From Pseudoxanthomonas suwonensis (GTDB lineage: Bacteria > Pseudomonadota > Gammaproteobacteria > Xanthomonadales > Xanthomonadaceae): DNA of 64,000 nt. The stretch covers positions 64,290 to 128,289 of the forward strand of contig JAUNRQ010000001.1 of the NCBI GenBank assembly GCA_030535605.1, given 5' to 3'. How positions within the stretch are numbered: position 1 is the stretch's first letter; each line of letters starts with the position of its first letter. A program made the position numbers and the translations under genes. Under the pieces are notes generated by a model. It had not been told where the DNA came from, did no database searches, and saw only the letters and a list, made by a program, of their open reading frames with translations. This document shows positions 43,814 to 54,348 of this stretch, piece by piece.

Positions 43814-44476
43814 TCATCGGTCCTCGTGGTCAATGCGGATACGTGCCAGCGCGGCGGCGTATTGCGGGGCGAACTCGTCCGGACGGGTCACGTCCATGCC
43901 CAGGTCGTGGACGCGGCCGTCGCGCAGCGTGTACACCCAGCCGTGCACCGCCAGTTCCTGCCCGCGCTCCCAGGCATCACGGACCACGGTGGTCTTGCAG
44001 ATGTTGGCCACCTGCTCGAGCACGTTCAACTCGCACAGCCGGTCATGGCGCAGGGCGTGGCTGTCCATCGCATCGAGGATCGCCTCGTGCTTGAAGGCGA
44101 CGTCGGTGACGTGGCGGATCCAGTTGTCCACCAGTCCCAAACGCATCCGGTCCAGGCCGGCGAGCACGCCGCCGCAGCCGTAGTGGCCCACCACCAGAAT
44201 GTGTTTGACCTTCAGCACGTCCACCGCGTACTGGATCACGGACAGGCAGTTCAGGTCGGTATGCACCACCACGTTGGCGATGTTGCGGTGGACGAAGACC
44301 TCGCCCGGCGCCATGTTCATGATCTGGTTGGCCGGCACCCGCGAGTCGGAGCAGCCGATCCACAGGTATTCCGGCGCCTGCTGGCGGGACAGGCGTTCGA
44401 AGAACGTCGGGTCCTCGCGCTGGATGCGTTCGGACCAGAGCTTGTTGTCGGCAAGCAGGCGGTCGATTGTTTTCAT
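43814..44476 (-). CDS. can: Beta-class carbonic anhydrase
   Basis: The 220-residue enzyme has zinc ligands C42, H98 and C101 and the D44-R46 dyad (GCSDSRVPANQI; VGHYGCGGV), at the same positions as in E. coli Can. It interconverts CO2 and bicarbonate in the cytoplasm. It lies between the aldehyde dehydrogenase (38 nt) and the RidA-type gene (1 nt), inside the kynurenine series; it may handle CO2 released by ACMSD or simply be carried along. GACAAT near 44503-44508 on this strand could be an internal -10. Confidence 0.94.
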   Translation of the reverse strand: MKTIDRLLADNKLWSERIQREDPTFFERLSRQQAPEYLWIGCSDSRVPANQIMNMAPGEVFVHRNIANVVVHTDLNCLSVIQYAVDVLKVKHILVVGHYGCGGVLAGLDRMRLGLVDNWIRHVTDVAFKHEAILDAMDSHALRHDRLCELNVLEQVANICKTTVVRDAWERGQELAVHGWVYTLRDGRVHDLGMDVTRPDEFAPQYAAALARIRIDHEDR

Positions 44477-44514
44477 GAAGTTACGACTGGATTCTCATGT
44501 TGATTGTCATGTCG

Positions 44515-45942
44515 CTACAGCCCGCCGATGCCGATGTTGCGTGGCTCGGTGAAGAAGCGCATGGCTTCCATGCCGCCTTCGCGGCCGAGTCCGGATTGTC
44601 CCATTCCACCGAAGGGTGTCCGCAGGTCGCGTTCAAGCCAGGTGTTGATCCAGACCATGCCGGTGCGAAGGCGCGCGGCGACACGGTGCGCACGCGCCAG
44701 GTCGCGGGTCCAGACGCTGGCGGCCAGGCCGTAGTCACCGGCATTGGCCAGGGCCAGCGCCTCGTCATCGTTGTCGAAGGGCTGCAAGGTCACGACCGGG
44801 CCGAAGATTTCCTCGCGGTTGCTGGCGCAATCCGGCCCCAGTCCCTCGATCACGGTGGGCGGGATGAACCAGCCATCGCGTTGCAGCGGCTCGCCACCGC
44901 ACAGCACCCGGCCGCCTTCAGCACGGGCGGTGGCCAGCGCACGCACCACCTTGTCGAAGTGCGCCTGCGAGACCAGCGGGCCAATGCGGGTTTCCTGGGC
45001 AAGCGGATCACCGACCGTCAGCGCCCGGGCCTGTTTGACGAACTGCTCCCGGAATTCGTCGTAGATGCTCGATTCAACAAGAATCCGCGAGCCGCACAGA
45101 CAGATCTGCCCGGTGTTCTGGAACGCCGCCCGCAACAGGGTGTCCATCCGCCGGCGCCAGTCACTGTCGGCGAAGAGAAGCAGCGGGTTCTTGCCACCCA
45201 GCTCCAGCGAGATTTTTTTCAGCAAGGGCGCGCACAGCCCTGCGAGATGCTTGCCGACTGCGGTGCTGCCGGTGAACGACACGGCGCGCGTACGCGGATC
45301 CTGCACCAGTGGCTCGCCGACCTCGGACCCGAGGCCGTGGACGATGTTGAGCACGCCCGGCGGAAGACCGACATCCGCCGCCAGCTCCCCGAACAGGGTT
45401 GCCGTCAGCGGAGTGACTTCGGAGGGCTTGGCCACCACCGTGTTGCCCGCCGCCAGCGCCGGCGCGATCTTCCACGTGAACAGGTACAGCGGCAGATTCC
45501 ACGGCGAGATCGTCGCCACCACGCCAAGCGGTTGGCGCAAAGTGTAATTCAGTCCGGCTTCGCCATGATGGCACTCGCTGGAAAACTGCGTCGCCGCATG
45601 AGAAAAGAACCGCAAGTTGCTGATGGATCGGGGAATTTCCGCATCCCGTGCCAGTGCCAGCGGCTTGCCGGCATCGCGCGACTCGGCTTGGGCAAACGCC
45701 GGCAAACGCGCCTGGAGCCCGTCAGCCAGGCGCTGCAGCCAGGCGGAGCGTTCGCTGTTGGGCAGTGCCGACCATGCCGGGAAGGCGGCTTCCGCCGCGG
45801 CAAGCGCCGCATCGACATCGGCCGCATTGCCACGGGCGACGCGGCAGAAAGGACGGCCGTTGGCCGGATCGTGCACGTCCAGCCATTGTCCGGAATCCGG
45901 TTCCCGGCATTGGCCGTCGATGAAATGGGGCAGGGCACGCAT
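44515..45942 (-). CDS. Aldehyde dehydrogenase, probable 2-aminomuconate 6-semialdehyde dehydrogenase
   Basis: The 475-residue ALDH has TISPWNLPLYLFTWKIAPALAAGN, FTGSTAVGKHL, the catalytic Glu in SLELGGKNP, the nucleophilic Cys in NTGQICLCGSR and EEIFGPVVTL. The 'PLYLFTWKIAPALAAGN' type is shared by 2-hydroxymuconic and 2-aminomuconic semialdehyde dehydrogenases. Its neighbours haaO, ACMSD and RidA supply the substrate and next step, so the amino version is favoured. A SDR gene lies 96 nt upstream. Confidence 0.9.
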   Translation of the reverse strand: MRALPHFIDGQCREPDSGQWLDVHDPANGRPFCRVARGNAADVDAALAAAEAAFPAWSALPNSERSAWLQRLADGLQARLPAFAQAESRDAGKPLALARDAEIPRSISNLRFFSHAATQFSSECHHGEAGLNYTLRQPLGVVATISPWNLPLYLFTWKIAPALAAGNTVVAKPSEVTPLTATLFGELAADVGLPPGVLNIVHGLGSEVGEPLVQDPRTRAVSFTGSTAVGKHLAGLCAPLLKKISLELGGKNPLLLFADSDWRRRMDTLLRAAFQNTGQICLCGSRILVESSIYDEFREQFVKQARALTVGDPLAQETRIGPLVSQAHFDKVVRALATARAEGGRVLCGGEPLQRDGWFIPPTVIEGLGPDCASNREEIFGPVVTLQPFDNDDEALALANAGDYGLAASVWTRDLARAHRVAARLRTGMVWINTWLERDLRTPFGGMGQSGLGREGGMEAMRFFTEPRNIGIGGL

Positions 45943-46038
45943 GGCGCTAGGTTAACCGCTCAGGCAGAGTCGCTTGCCGCCGGCATGCGGTGTTCGCCGT
46001 TGCGCTGCCTGCATGGCCGTGTGATGGGCGCCGTGGGT

Positions 46039-46824
46039 TCAGATCGACTGCATCCGCCCGCCATCCACGGCAATCGACTGGCCGGTGATGTAGGCGGCCG
46101 AGGGGCCACACAGAAACGCGATCAGCGCGGCGGTTTCGCTCGGCTTGGCAAACCGCCCGGCCGGAACGCTGGCCAGCATCCCGGCGCGTACCTGCTCCGG
46201 CGTCTTGCCTTCCTTTGCGCTGCGGTCGGCCACGATCGCGTCGATGCGTCCGGTTTCGGTGAAGCCCGGCAGCACGTTGTTGACGGTGATGCCGCCGGCG
46301 GCCAGCTCCCTGGACAGCGTCTTGGCCCAGCTCGCGACCGCGCCTCGCGTGGTGTTGGAGACCCCCAGGTTCGGGATCGGCTCGTACACCGAGGTGGAAA
46401 TGATGTTCACGATGCGCCCGTAGCCGGCCTCGCGCATGCCTGGCACCAGTGCCTGCGCAAGCGTCTGGTTGGCGATGAGGTGCTTGGTGTAGGCATCGAC
46501 GAAGGCGGCGATGTCGGCATCGATGGCACGGCCGCCCGGCGGGCCACCGGAATTGTTCACCAGGATGTGCACCGGCCATGCCCGGGTCAGCGCCGCAACC
46601 GACGTGCGCAGGCCGTTGGTGTCGCCGGCATCCACGGCGAGAAAGCCGTGGCGCTGGCCACGAGAGGTGTCCAGCGTCGCCGCGACCTCGCGCAGCGCTG
46701 CCTCGCGCCGCGCCAGCACGGTGACGTTGGCGCCCAGCGACGCCAGCTCCGTCGCCGTGGCGCGACCGATGCCTTCCGATGCGCCGCAGACCAGTGCGTG
46801 CATGCCGTCGAGCTCAAGATTCAC
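46039..46824 (-). CDS. Short-chain dehydrogenase-like protein with altered catalytic residues
   Basis: The 261-residue Rossmann protein has GASEGIG (14-20), NNSGG (90-94) and a conserved Ser143. At the usual YxxxK positions it has Ser156 and Arg160 (VSNTTRGAV), so the classical Tyr/Lys pair is missing. That corresponds to a known SDR side branch of beta-ketoacyl-ACP reductase-like proteins with imperfect tetrads. The GTG start is preceded by GGGAGAA; the next ATG is 7 codons later. It lies upstream of the kynurenine genes on the same strand, but its role there is unknown. Confidence 0.82.
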   Translation of the reverse strand: MNLELDGMHALVCGASEGIGRATATELASLGANVTVLARREAALREVAATLDTSRGQRHGFLAVDAGDTNGLRTSVAALTRAWPVHILVNNSGGPPGGRAIDADIAAFVDAYTKHLIANQTLAQALVPGMREAGYGRIVNIISTSVYEPIPNLGVSNTTRGAVASWAKTLSRELAAGGITVNNVLPGFTETGRIDAIVADRSAKEGKTPEQVRAGMLASVPAGRFAKPSETAALIAFLCGPSAAYITGQSIAVDGGRMQSI

Positions 46825-46938
46825 GTCGTTTCTCCCGTGTCGAAAAGGGCACTGGCGGCTCGTCAGCGGCGATGAGGTCGACAATGGCCGCGCGCTTCCG
46901 AGTGCCTCGTCGGTTCAACGCGGCGCCATCAGTCCGCG

Positions 46939-47241
46939 TCATGCACGCGTGCCGAGTGACTGCACCATGCGCGCCGGCAACTGTTCCTCGTTACCCGCGG
47001 GCGGGACGATTTCGGCCAGGCTGAAGCCGCGTGCGCGCGCGTCGTCCTCGTCAAGGCCGTCGAAAGCGACGAACTCGGCGTCCATCAATGCGCTTCGGGC
47101 GGTGTCAGGGCTGTCGTAGGGCAGGGTGTTGCCGTCGGAATCCAGCACCTCGGCGGTGCCGGCCTGCAGTTCTCGCAAGCGTGCCCAGATGATCGTGCGG
47201 CCGAGGCTTGCCAGCCACCATTGTTCACGGGTGAAGCTCAT
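46939..47241 (-). CDS. Hypothetical protein
   Basis: The 100-residue soluble, acidic protein starts MSFTREQWWLASLGRTIIWARL and contains GTAEVLDSDGNTLPYDSPDTARSALMDAEFVAFDGLDEDDARARGF. I do not recognise a domain. Its start overlaps the stop of the small membrane-protein gene by 4 nt (ATGA), so the two are probably a coupled pair. Confidence 0.72.
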   Translation of the reverse strand: MSFTREQWWLASLGRTIIWARLRELQAGTAEVLDSDGNTLPYDSPDTARSALMDAEFVAFDGLDEDDARARGFSLAEIVPPAGNEEQLPARMVQSLGTRA

Positions 47242-47543
47242 GCCAGTTTGCTCCCGATGGTCCACAACAGGCCGCTGACCAGCAGGCCCAACAGCAGGGT
47301 TGCCAGTGCCACCCGCGCAGGTGTCGCCAGCCCGGTGAAGGCACTGTCGCGCACCTGCCGGTAGTCGCCGCCCAGCAGCCACCACAGCGCCACCGGATGG
47401 AGGAAGGCCGGTGCCGGCAAACCCTCGCCGACCTGCGGATGGCGGTCACGCAGGTGCACCAGAGCCAGCGGCCAGAAGATCGCGAACGCAGTGATGCCGG
47501 CAATGGCCACGCCGAAGAAGCACAGGGCGAGGAAGAGGATCAT
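47238..47543 (-). CDS. Small membrane protein
   Basis: The 101-residue protein has two hydrophobic helices, about 1-25 (MILFLALCFFGVAIAGITAF) and about 75-98 (VALATLLLGLLVSGLLWTIG), joined by a soluble loop with HLRDRHPQVGEGLPAPAFLHP. No family is recognised. The start MILFLAL is favoured; 13 further upstream codons come from the CTC-rich repeat and give a Ser/Leu/Pro string. It is coupled to the next gene by a 4-nt overlap and follows asnS on the same strand. Confidence 0.65.
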   Translation of the reverse strand: MILFLALCFFGVAIAGITAFAIFWPLALVHLRDRHPQVGEGLPAPAFLHPVALWWLLGGDYRQVRDSAFTGLATPARVALATLLLGLLVSGLLWTIGSKLA

Positions 47544-47547
47544 CGGC

Positions 47548-47692
47548 GCGAGCAGCGAGTGGTGGAGCGGGGAGCGGGACACAAGTGAAGAGCGGGGAGC
47601 CGGTGCATGGGCGGTCGACGCGGTTGTGACACCGGCCGTCCGCCGCTTTCTCGTTGCTCGTTCCCCATCACTCGTTCCTCGTCATTGATTCC
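47548..47692. repeat. CTC-rich imperfect inverted repeat downstream of asnS
   Basis: A G/A-rich half (GAGCGGGGAGCGGGAC, then GAAGAGCGGGGAG) faces a pyrimidine-rich half with TTTCTCGTTGCTCGTTCCCC and CACTCGTTCCTCGTC. The word ACTCGTTCCTC also occurs in the repeat at 55613-55688, and the layout resembles the one at 3984-4146. Confidence 0.55.
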
Positions 47693-47697
47693 TGCGC

Positions 47698-49092
<1,395 letters not shown>

Positions 49093-49146
49093 CGCTTGAA
49101 TTCCTGTGGTTTGGCTCGCAGATAGGTCGGCAAGTTTACCGAAAGG

Positions 49147-49152
49147 TACAAT
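49147..49152 (+). promoter_or_regulatory. Candidate -10 box placing the Fe-S carrier gene on a leaderless transcript
   Basis: TACAAT ends exactly 6 nt before the ATG at 49159; no Shine-Dalgarno sequence at the proper distance. No good -35 is seen. Confidence 0.45.
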
Positions 49153-49158
49153 CCCGTC

Positions 49159-49500
49159 ATGGCCATCTCCCTCGCCCCCGCCGCCCTGCAACGCGTGCAG
49201 GACTACCTCAAGGCCGATCCGGCCGCCCTGGGCCTGCGCTTCGGGGTCAAGCGCACCGGCTGTTCCGGCTGGGGCTACGTGGTCGACCTGGCCCGCGAAC
49301 AGCGCGATGGCGATGCGGTGAACGAGCAGGACGGCGTGCGCATCTTCGTGGATGCGGACAGCCGCGAACTGGTCGACGGCACCGAGATCGACTTCCTCAA
49401 GCAGGGCCTGGGCGAGCAGTTCGTGTTCCGCAACCCCAACGTCAAGGGCGAATGCGGTTGCGGCGAGAGCTTCACCACCGACCCGGAGCGCGCCGGCTGA
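49159..49500 (+). CDS. A-type iron-sulfur cluster carrier (HesB/IscA family)
   Basis: The 113-residue protein has the three conserved cysteines of A-type carriers: C35 (GCSGWGY) and C99/C101 (ECGCGESF). The [17 protein letters not shown] segment is typical of IscA. It should bind and transfer Fe-S clusters to apoproteins; aconitases, encoded elsewhere in this window, are common clients. IscA is the nearest type; ErpA and SufA cannot be excluded. No isc or suf operon adjoins, so it is a stand-alone copy. Confidence 0.9.
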   Translation: MAISLAPAALQRVQDYLKADPAALGLRFGVKRTGCSGWGYVVDLAREQRDGDAVNEQDGVRIFVDADSRELVDGTEIDFLKQGLGEQFVFRNPNVKGECGCGESFTTDPERAG

Positions 49501-49584
49501 CAGCAACGACGGCAGGACTTCCGGCACAGGTCGGCCGGTGCGAGTACCCTCGACACTTCGCGTCCGCCATCCGGGAATGTCGCC

Positions 49585-51354
49585 ATGCGTCGTCGCCTGT
49601 TGCTGGGATTGGTTCTGGTCCTGTTTTTCGCCGCCGCGTCGTTGCAGGCGCAGCCCGCGGACCCGGCGGAAACCCGCCGCCTGCACGCGTTCTTCGAGTC
49701 CGAATGGGAGCGCGGTCTGCAGGAACGCCCGGAGTCGGCCAGCTATCGCGGCGATGACCGATGGAACGACCGCTGGAACGACAACAGCCTTGAGGCGATC
49801 GAGGCGCGCCATGCCGCCGACCGTCAGGCGTTGGCGCAGCTTCAACGGTTCGACCGGGAAAAGCTGTCCGCCCAGGACCAGCTGAACCTCGACGTCATGC
49901 GCTGGCAACTGCAGCGAGCGGTCGATGGCCAGCAATACAACCGCCACCTGATGCCGGTCAGCCAGATGGGCGGGGTGCAGTCGGCCGACGGCATGGCGGA
50001 AGTGCTGCGCTTCGCCACGGCGAAGGACTACCGCGACTGGCTGGCGCGCATGGCGGCACTGCCGGCGAGTATCGAACAAGCCACCGCGTTGATGCGCGAG
50101 GGGATGCGTCTGGGATACATGCCGCCGAAGGTGCTGATGCAGCGCATTCCCGAGCAGATCCGCGCGCAGGTGGTGGAGCGGCCGGAAGACAGTCCGTTCT
50201 GGAAAGCCTTCGAACGACCGATGCCCGAGGCCATCCCCGCCAGCGAGCGGACCGCGCTGAAGGCTCAGGCGCGCCGGGTCATCAGCGAGCAGGTGGTGCC
50301 GGCATACCGCGAGTTCGGTACCTTCTTCGAGCGCGAGTACCTGCCGGCCAGTCGCGATTCCATCGCCGCGACTGACCTGCCCGATGGCAAGGCTGCCTAC
50401 GACTTCGTCGCAGCTTCGTTCACCACCACTGATCTGACCGCCGAGCAGATCCACCAGATCGGCCTGCGCGAGGTCGCGCGCATCCGCGGCGAGATGGAGA
50501 AGATCCGCGAAGAGGTCGGTTTCCAAGGCGACCTGGCGGCGTTCTTCGAACACCTGCGCACCGATCCGAAGTTCTTCCACGCCGATCCGGAGTCGCTGTT
50601 CACCGCCTATCAGGCCATCTCCAAGCGCATCGACCCGGAACTGGTGAAGATCGCCCGCACCATCCCGCGCATGCCCTACGGCGTGCGCCCGATCCCGGCA
50701 CATACCGCGGCCGACAACACTACCGCTTACTACCAGGGGCCGGCGCTGGACGGCAGCCGCGCCGGCTTCTATTACGTCAACCTGTACCGGCCCGAGGTGC
50801 GTCCGACCTGGGAGATGATGGCCCTGAGCCTGCATGAGGCCGTGCCCGGCCACCACTTCCAGATCGCCCGAGCCCAGGAACTGGGCGAGCTGCCCAAGTT
50901 CCGTCGCAGCGGTGGCTTTACCGCCTACGTCGAGGGTTGGGGGCTGTACGCCGAGCGCCTGGGCTACGACATGGGCCTGTACGAGGATCCGTACGACCGC
51001 ATGGGCCAGCACGCCTACGACATGTGGCGCGCGGTGCGTCTGGTGGTCGATACCGGCATGCACGCCAAGGGTTGGAGCCGGCAGCAGGCGATCGATTACT
51101 TCCTCGACAACTCGCCGAAGACCGAGGCCGACATCACCAATGAAATCGATCGCTACATCTCGTGGCCCGGCCAGGCGCTGGCCTACAAGATCGGCCAGTT
51201 GAAGATTTCCGAACTGCGCGCGCGCGCGGAGAGGGAGCTTGGCGCGGACTTCGACATCCGCGACTTCAACGACGCCGTGCTGGAAACCGGCGCGGTGCCA
51301 CTGCAGGTGTTGGAGGCGCACATCGACGCCTGGATCGCGGCAGGCAAGCGCTGA
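49585..51354 (+). CDS. DUF885 zinc-peptidase-like exported protein, copy 1
   Basis: The 589-residue protein begins with a Sec signal peptide ([19 protein letters not shown]). The body is DUF885: a helical N-terminal region, then the HExxH-like zinc motif in [18 protein letters not shown], the downstream Glu in [18 protein letters not shown], and [18 protein letters not shown]. The fold is related to M32/M3 metallopeptidases; substrates are unknown. Its 3' half is nearly identical to the next gene, with an exact 138-nt block (50440-50577). Confidence 0.9.
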   Translation: MRRRLLLGLVLVLFFAAASLQAQPADPAETRRLHAFFESEWERGLQERPESASYRGDDRWNDRWNDNSLEAIEARHAADRQALAQLQRFDREKLSAQDQLNLDVMRWQLQRAVDGQQYNRHLMPVSQMGGVQSADGMAEVLRFATAKDYRDWLARMAALPASIEQATALMREGMRLGYMPPKVLMQRIPEQIRAQVVERPEDSPFWKAFERPMPEAIPASERTALKAQARRVISEQVVPAYREFGTFFEREYLPASRDSIAATDLPDGKAAYDFVAASFTTTDLTAEQIHQIGLREVARIRGEMEKIREEVGFQGDLAAFFEHLRTDPKFFHADPESLFTAYQAISKRIDPELVKIARTIPRMPYGVRPIPAHTAADNTTAYYQGPALDGSRAGFYYVNLYRPEVRPTWEMMALSLHEAVPGHHFQIARAQELGELPKFRRSGGFTAYVEGWGLYAERLGYDMGLYEDPYDRMGQHAYDMWRAVRLVVDTGMHAKGWSRQQAIDYFLDNSPKTEADITNEIDRYISWPGQALAYKIGQLKISELRARAERELGADFDIRDFNDAVLETGAVPLQVLEAHIDAWIAAGKR

Positions 51355-51451
51355 GCCAGAGGGCAGGGCGCGCCGAGCCGGGACTTCCGGCACGCGCCCG
51401 GGCGTCATCGCTGCAGCACACTCGGGAAGGCCATCGTCCGGGGAGTCTGCC

Positions 51452-53224
51452 ATGCGTCGTTCTTTGCCGCGATACGTGCTGTTGTTGTGCTTTGTCCTGT
51501 CGTCGGGCGTGCTGCAGGCGCAGACCGTCGACCCGGCGGAAACGCGCAAGCTGCACGCGTTCTTCGACGCGCAATGGGAGCGTGGACTGCGCGAGAGTCC
51601 CGAGCGTGCCAGTCTGAATGGCGACCGTCGTTTCAACGACCGCTGGAGCGACCTCGACCTGGACGCCATCGCCGCCCGCCATCAGGCCACCCGTGACGCG
51701 CTGGCCGAATTGGGCACCATCCGGCGCGAGGCCCTGTCCAGCGAGGACCGCCTCAACTACGACGTGATGCAGTGGCAGCTGGAGCGTTCCATCCAGCGTC
51801 ACCGCTTCGGCCAGCACCTGCTGCCGGTCAGCCACCGCGGCGGTCCGCAAACGATGGGGCAGATCGCTGCCAGCCTGCAGTTCAACAGCGCACGCGATTA
51901 CCGTGACTGGCTGGCGCGGATGCGTGCGGTTCCGCAGCGTCTGGAACAGGTCACCGCGCTGATGCGCGAGGGCATGGCCAGCGGCCACGTACCGCCGCGC
52001 GTGTTGATGCAGCGCGTGCCGCCGCAGATCGCCATGCAGATCGTCGAGGATGCGCAGAGCAGCCAGTTCTACCTGCCGTTCCGGCGTTTCCCGGACACCA
52101 TCCCGGCAATTGAACGGACCGCGCTGCAGGCCGAGGCGAAACAGGTGATCGTCGATGCGATCGTGCCGGCGTACCGTCGCTTTGCCGCGTTCTTCGACGA
52201 GCAGTACCTGCCGGTGACCCGCGACAGCATCGCCGCGACCGACTTGCCCGATGGCAAGGCGTGGTACGACTTCCTGGCCGAAACCTTCACCACCACCGAT
52301 CTGACTGCCGAGCAGATCCACCAGATCGGCCTGCGCGAGGTCGCGCGCATCCGCGGCGAGATGGAGAAGATCCGCGAAGAGGTCGGTTTCCAAGGCGACC
52401 TGGCGGCGTTCTTCGAACACCTGCGCACCGATCCGAAGTTCTTCTACAAGACCCCGGAAGCGCTGATGGAGGCGTATCTGGCGATCTCCAAGCGCATCGA
52501 CCCGGAGACGGTGAAGATCGCCCGCACCATCCCGCGCATGCCTTACGGCGTGCGCCCGATTCCGGACAACATCGCCCCGGACACCACCACGGCGTACTAC
52601 CAGGGGCCGGCGCTGGACGGGAGCCGCGCCGGCTTCTACTACGTCAACCTGTACCGGCCAGAGGTGCGCCCGACCTGGGAAATGATGGCCCTGAGCCTGC
52701 ATGAGGCCGTGCCCGGCCACCACTTCCAGATCGCCCGCGCCCAGGAACTGGGCGAGCTGCCCAAGTTCCGTCGCAGCGGTGGTTTCACCGCCTACATCGA
52801 AGGCTGGGGACTGTACGCCGAGCGCCTGGGCTACGACATGGGCCTGTACGAGGACCCGTACGACCGCATGGGCCAGCATGCCTACGACATGTGGCGGGCG
52901 GTGCGGCTGGTGGTCGATACCGGCATGCACGCCAAGGGCTGGAGCCGCCAGCAGGCCATCGACTACTTCCTCGAGAACGCCCCCAAGACGGAGGCCGACA
53001 TCACCAACGAAATCGACCGCTACATCGGCAATCCCGGACAGGCGCTGGCCTACAAGATCGGCCAGTTGAAGATCTCCGAACTGCGTGAACGCGCCGAACA
53101 GGCACTGGGCGCGGACTTCGACATCCGCGACTTCAACGACGCCGTGCTGGAAACCGGCGCGGTGCCGCTGCAGGTGCTGGAGGCGCACATCGACGGCTGG
53201 ATCGCGGCACGCCAGGACCGTTGA
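51452..53224 (+). CDS. DUF885 zinc-peptidase-like exported protein, copy 2
   Basis: The 590-residue protein is a tandem paralogue of the preceding gene, 97 nt downstream. It has the same signal-peptide type (VLQAQ before TVDPAETRK), the same zinc motif [11 protein letters not shown] and EGWGLYAE. The N-terminal 300 residues differ at many positions, whereas the second half is almost identical to copy 1. Both proteins should be periplasmic or secreted. A difference in specificity would come from the N-terminal half. Confidence 0.9.
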   Translation: MRRSLPRYVLLLCFVLSSGVLQAQTVDPAETRKLHAFFDAQWERGLRESPERASLNGDRRFNDRWSDLDLDAIAARHQATRDALAELGTIRREALSSEDRLNYDVMQWQLERSIQRHRFGQHLLPVSHRGGPQTMGQIAASLQFNSARDYRDWLARMRAVPQRLEQVTALMREGMASGHVPPRVLMQRVPPQIAMQIVEDAQSSQFYLPFRRFPDTIPAIERTALQAEAKQVIVDAIVPAYRRFAAFFDEQYLPVTRDSIAATDLPDGKAWYDFLAETFTTTDLTAEQIHQIGLREVARIRGEMEKIREEVGFQGDLAAFFEHLRTDPKFFYKTPEALMEAYLAISKRIDPETVKIARTIPRMPYGVRPIPDNIAPDTTTAYYQGPALDGSRAGFYYVNLYRPEVRPTWEMMALSLHEAVPGHHFQIARAQELGELPKFRRSGGFTAYIEGWGLYAERLGYDMGLYEDPYDRMGQHAYDMWRAVRLVVDTGMHAKGWSRQQAIDYFLENAPKTEADITNEIDRYIGNPGQALAYKIGQLKISELRERAEQALGADFDIRDFNDAVLETGAVPLQVLEAHIDGWIAARQDR

Positions 53225-53307
53225 CCCCGCGGCGCTCGGATGGAAGGCACGACGCAGCGGGGTTCCGCGCGGGCAAGCGAAGTTCGGCCCGCCGATGAAA
53301 CAATGAC

Positions 53308-53336
53308 TTGCGGCCGGCGCCGCGGAAGGGCAAAAT
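53308..53336 (+). promoter_or_regulatory. Predicted promoter of rpsF-rpsR-rplI
   Basis: TTGCGG (53308-53313), 17 nt, then CAAAAT (53331-53336). The transcript would have a leader of about 125 nt before rpsF. Confidence 0.45.
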
Positions 53337-53425
53337 AGCCGGCTCCCTGCGGTTTCGTGCCGCGCGGGAGCCCTTGCCCCACCGCATCGCGCCCGTCCGG
53401 GTGCCCGGCGGGGGGCTGACCCGGC

Positions 53426-53441
53426 CAGGCCGTCCGGCCTG
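53426..53441 (+). promoter_or_regulatory. Palindromic hairpin in the rpsF leader
   Basis: CAGGCCG-TC-CGGCCTG is a perfect 16-nt palindrome followed by CCGACATCCAC and the AAGGA ribosome-binding site of rpsF. In other bacteria the S6-S18 complex binds a leader stem with a CCG bulge before rpsF; this may be the equivalent, but the match is loose. Confidence 0.35.
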
Positions 53442-53466
53442 CCGACATCCACAAGGAACCTGAAAA

Positions 53467-53904
53467 ATGCGTCATTACGAAGTCGTGTTCCTGGTCCATC
53501 CGGACCAGAGCGAGCAGGTGCCGGCCATGATCGAGCGCTACAAGGCGCTGGTCGAAGGCAGCAACGGCACCCTCCACCGCCTCGAGGACTGGGGTCGTCG
53601 CCAGTTGGCCTATCCCATCGACAACCTCGTCAAGGCCCATTACGTGCTGTTCAACATGGAAGCCGAACAGGCCGTGCTGAACGAACTGGTCGAAGCCTTC
53701 CGCTTCAACGATGCGGTGCTGCGTCACTTGGTCATCCGTCGCGACGAGGCCGTCACCGAGCAGTCCCTGATCATGAAGAACAAGGACGAGAAGGGCGACA
53801 AGCCCGAGCGTACCGAGCGCCGCCGCCGTGACGACGAGTCCGGCGAGGGCGGTTCCGACACCGACGGCGACGACGCCGCCACCAACGACGCCGAAGCCGC
53901 CTAA
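53467..53904 (+). CDS. rpsF: Small ribosomal subunit protein bS6
   Basis: The 145-residue protein begins [18 protein letters not shown] and has the S6 core with [13 protein letters not shown] and [10 protein letters not shown] (about 1-100). A long charged C-terminal tail ([20 protein letters not shown] and acidic residues) is typical of Xanthomonadaceae S6. It binds 16S rRNA with S18, whose gene follows after 12 nt. AAGGA is at good distance before the ATG. Confidence 0.98.
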   Translation: MRHYEVVFLVHPDQSEQVPAMIERYKALVEGSNGTLHRLEDWGRRQLAYPIDNLVKAHYVLFNMEAEQAVLNELVEAFRFNDAVLRHLVIRRDEAVTEQSLIMKNKDEKGDKPERTERRRRDDESGEGGSDTDGDDAATNDAEAA

Positions 53905-53916
53905 AGGAGCACTCCC

Positions 53917-54147
53917 ATGTCCAAGTTCTTCCGTCGCCGCAAGTACTGCAAGTTCACCGCCGAGGGCGTCAAGGAGATCGACTACAAGGATCTCAACACC
54001 CTGCGCCAGAACATCACCGAAAACGGCAAGATCATCCCCAGCCGCATCACCGGCACCAAGTCCCGTTACCAGCGCCAGCTGGCGACTGCGGTCAAGCGTG
54101 CACGGTACCTGGCGCTGATCCCGTACACCGACAACCACGACATCTGA
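53917..54147 (+). CDS. rpsR: Small ribosomal subunit protein bS18
   Basis: This 76-residue basic protein starts [17 protein letters not shown] and contains [27 protein letters not shown], the S18 signature. It forms a heterodimer with S6 in the platform of the 30S subunit. AAAGGAG is upstream of the ATG. Confidence 0.98.
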   Translation: MSKFFRRRKYCKFTAEGVKEIDYKDLNTLRQNITENGKIIPSRITGTKSRYQRQLATAVKRARYLALIPYTDNHDI

Positions 54148-54348
54148 TTTCGTTACGCCCGCCTGCCATGGCGGTGTCACCGGAACGCCGCGCACATCCG
54201 CTTGACCCATGTCGACGGCGGTGCGCAAACCTCCCGCTGCTTGCCACGCCTGCGCAGGCGATGCGAAATCCGTGAACCAACACCAATCCCGTCCATTCGG
54301 ACAGCACACGTTGCAGGCACTGCCTGCTAACGAATACGGAGCAATGAA
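54148..54348 (+). other. 201-nt gap inside the ribosomal operon
   Basis: This stretch between rpsR and rplI has no supported frame, no terminator and no clear promoter. It is longer than usual for this operon and slightly less GC-rich toward rplI. CGGAG lies before the rplI start. Confidence 0.4.

Noticed and set aside
49093..51669. Upstream extension of asnS to a 1323-residue protein
   Set aside because: The extension is antisense to the Fe-S carrier and DUF885 genes; homologues begin at MTTTSVAQ.
54148..54348. A small gene between rpsR and rplI
   Set aside because: The only open frame is an antisense stretch without a ribosome-binding site or recognisable product.
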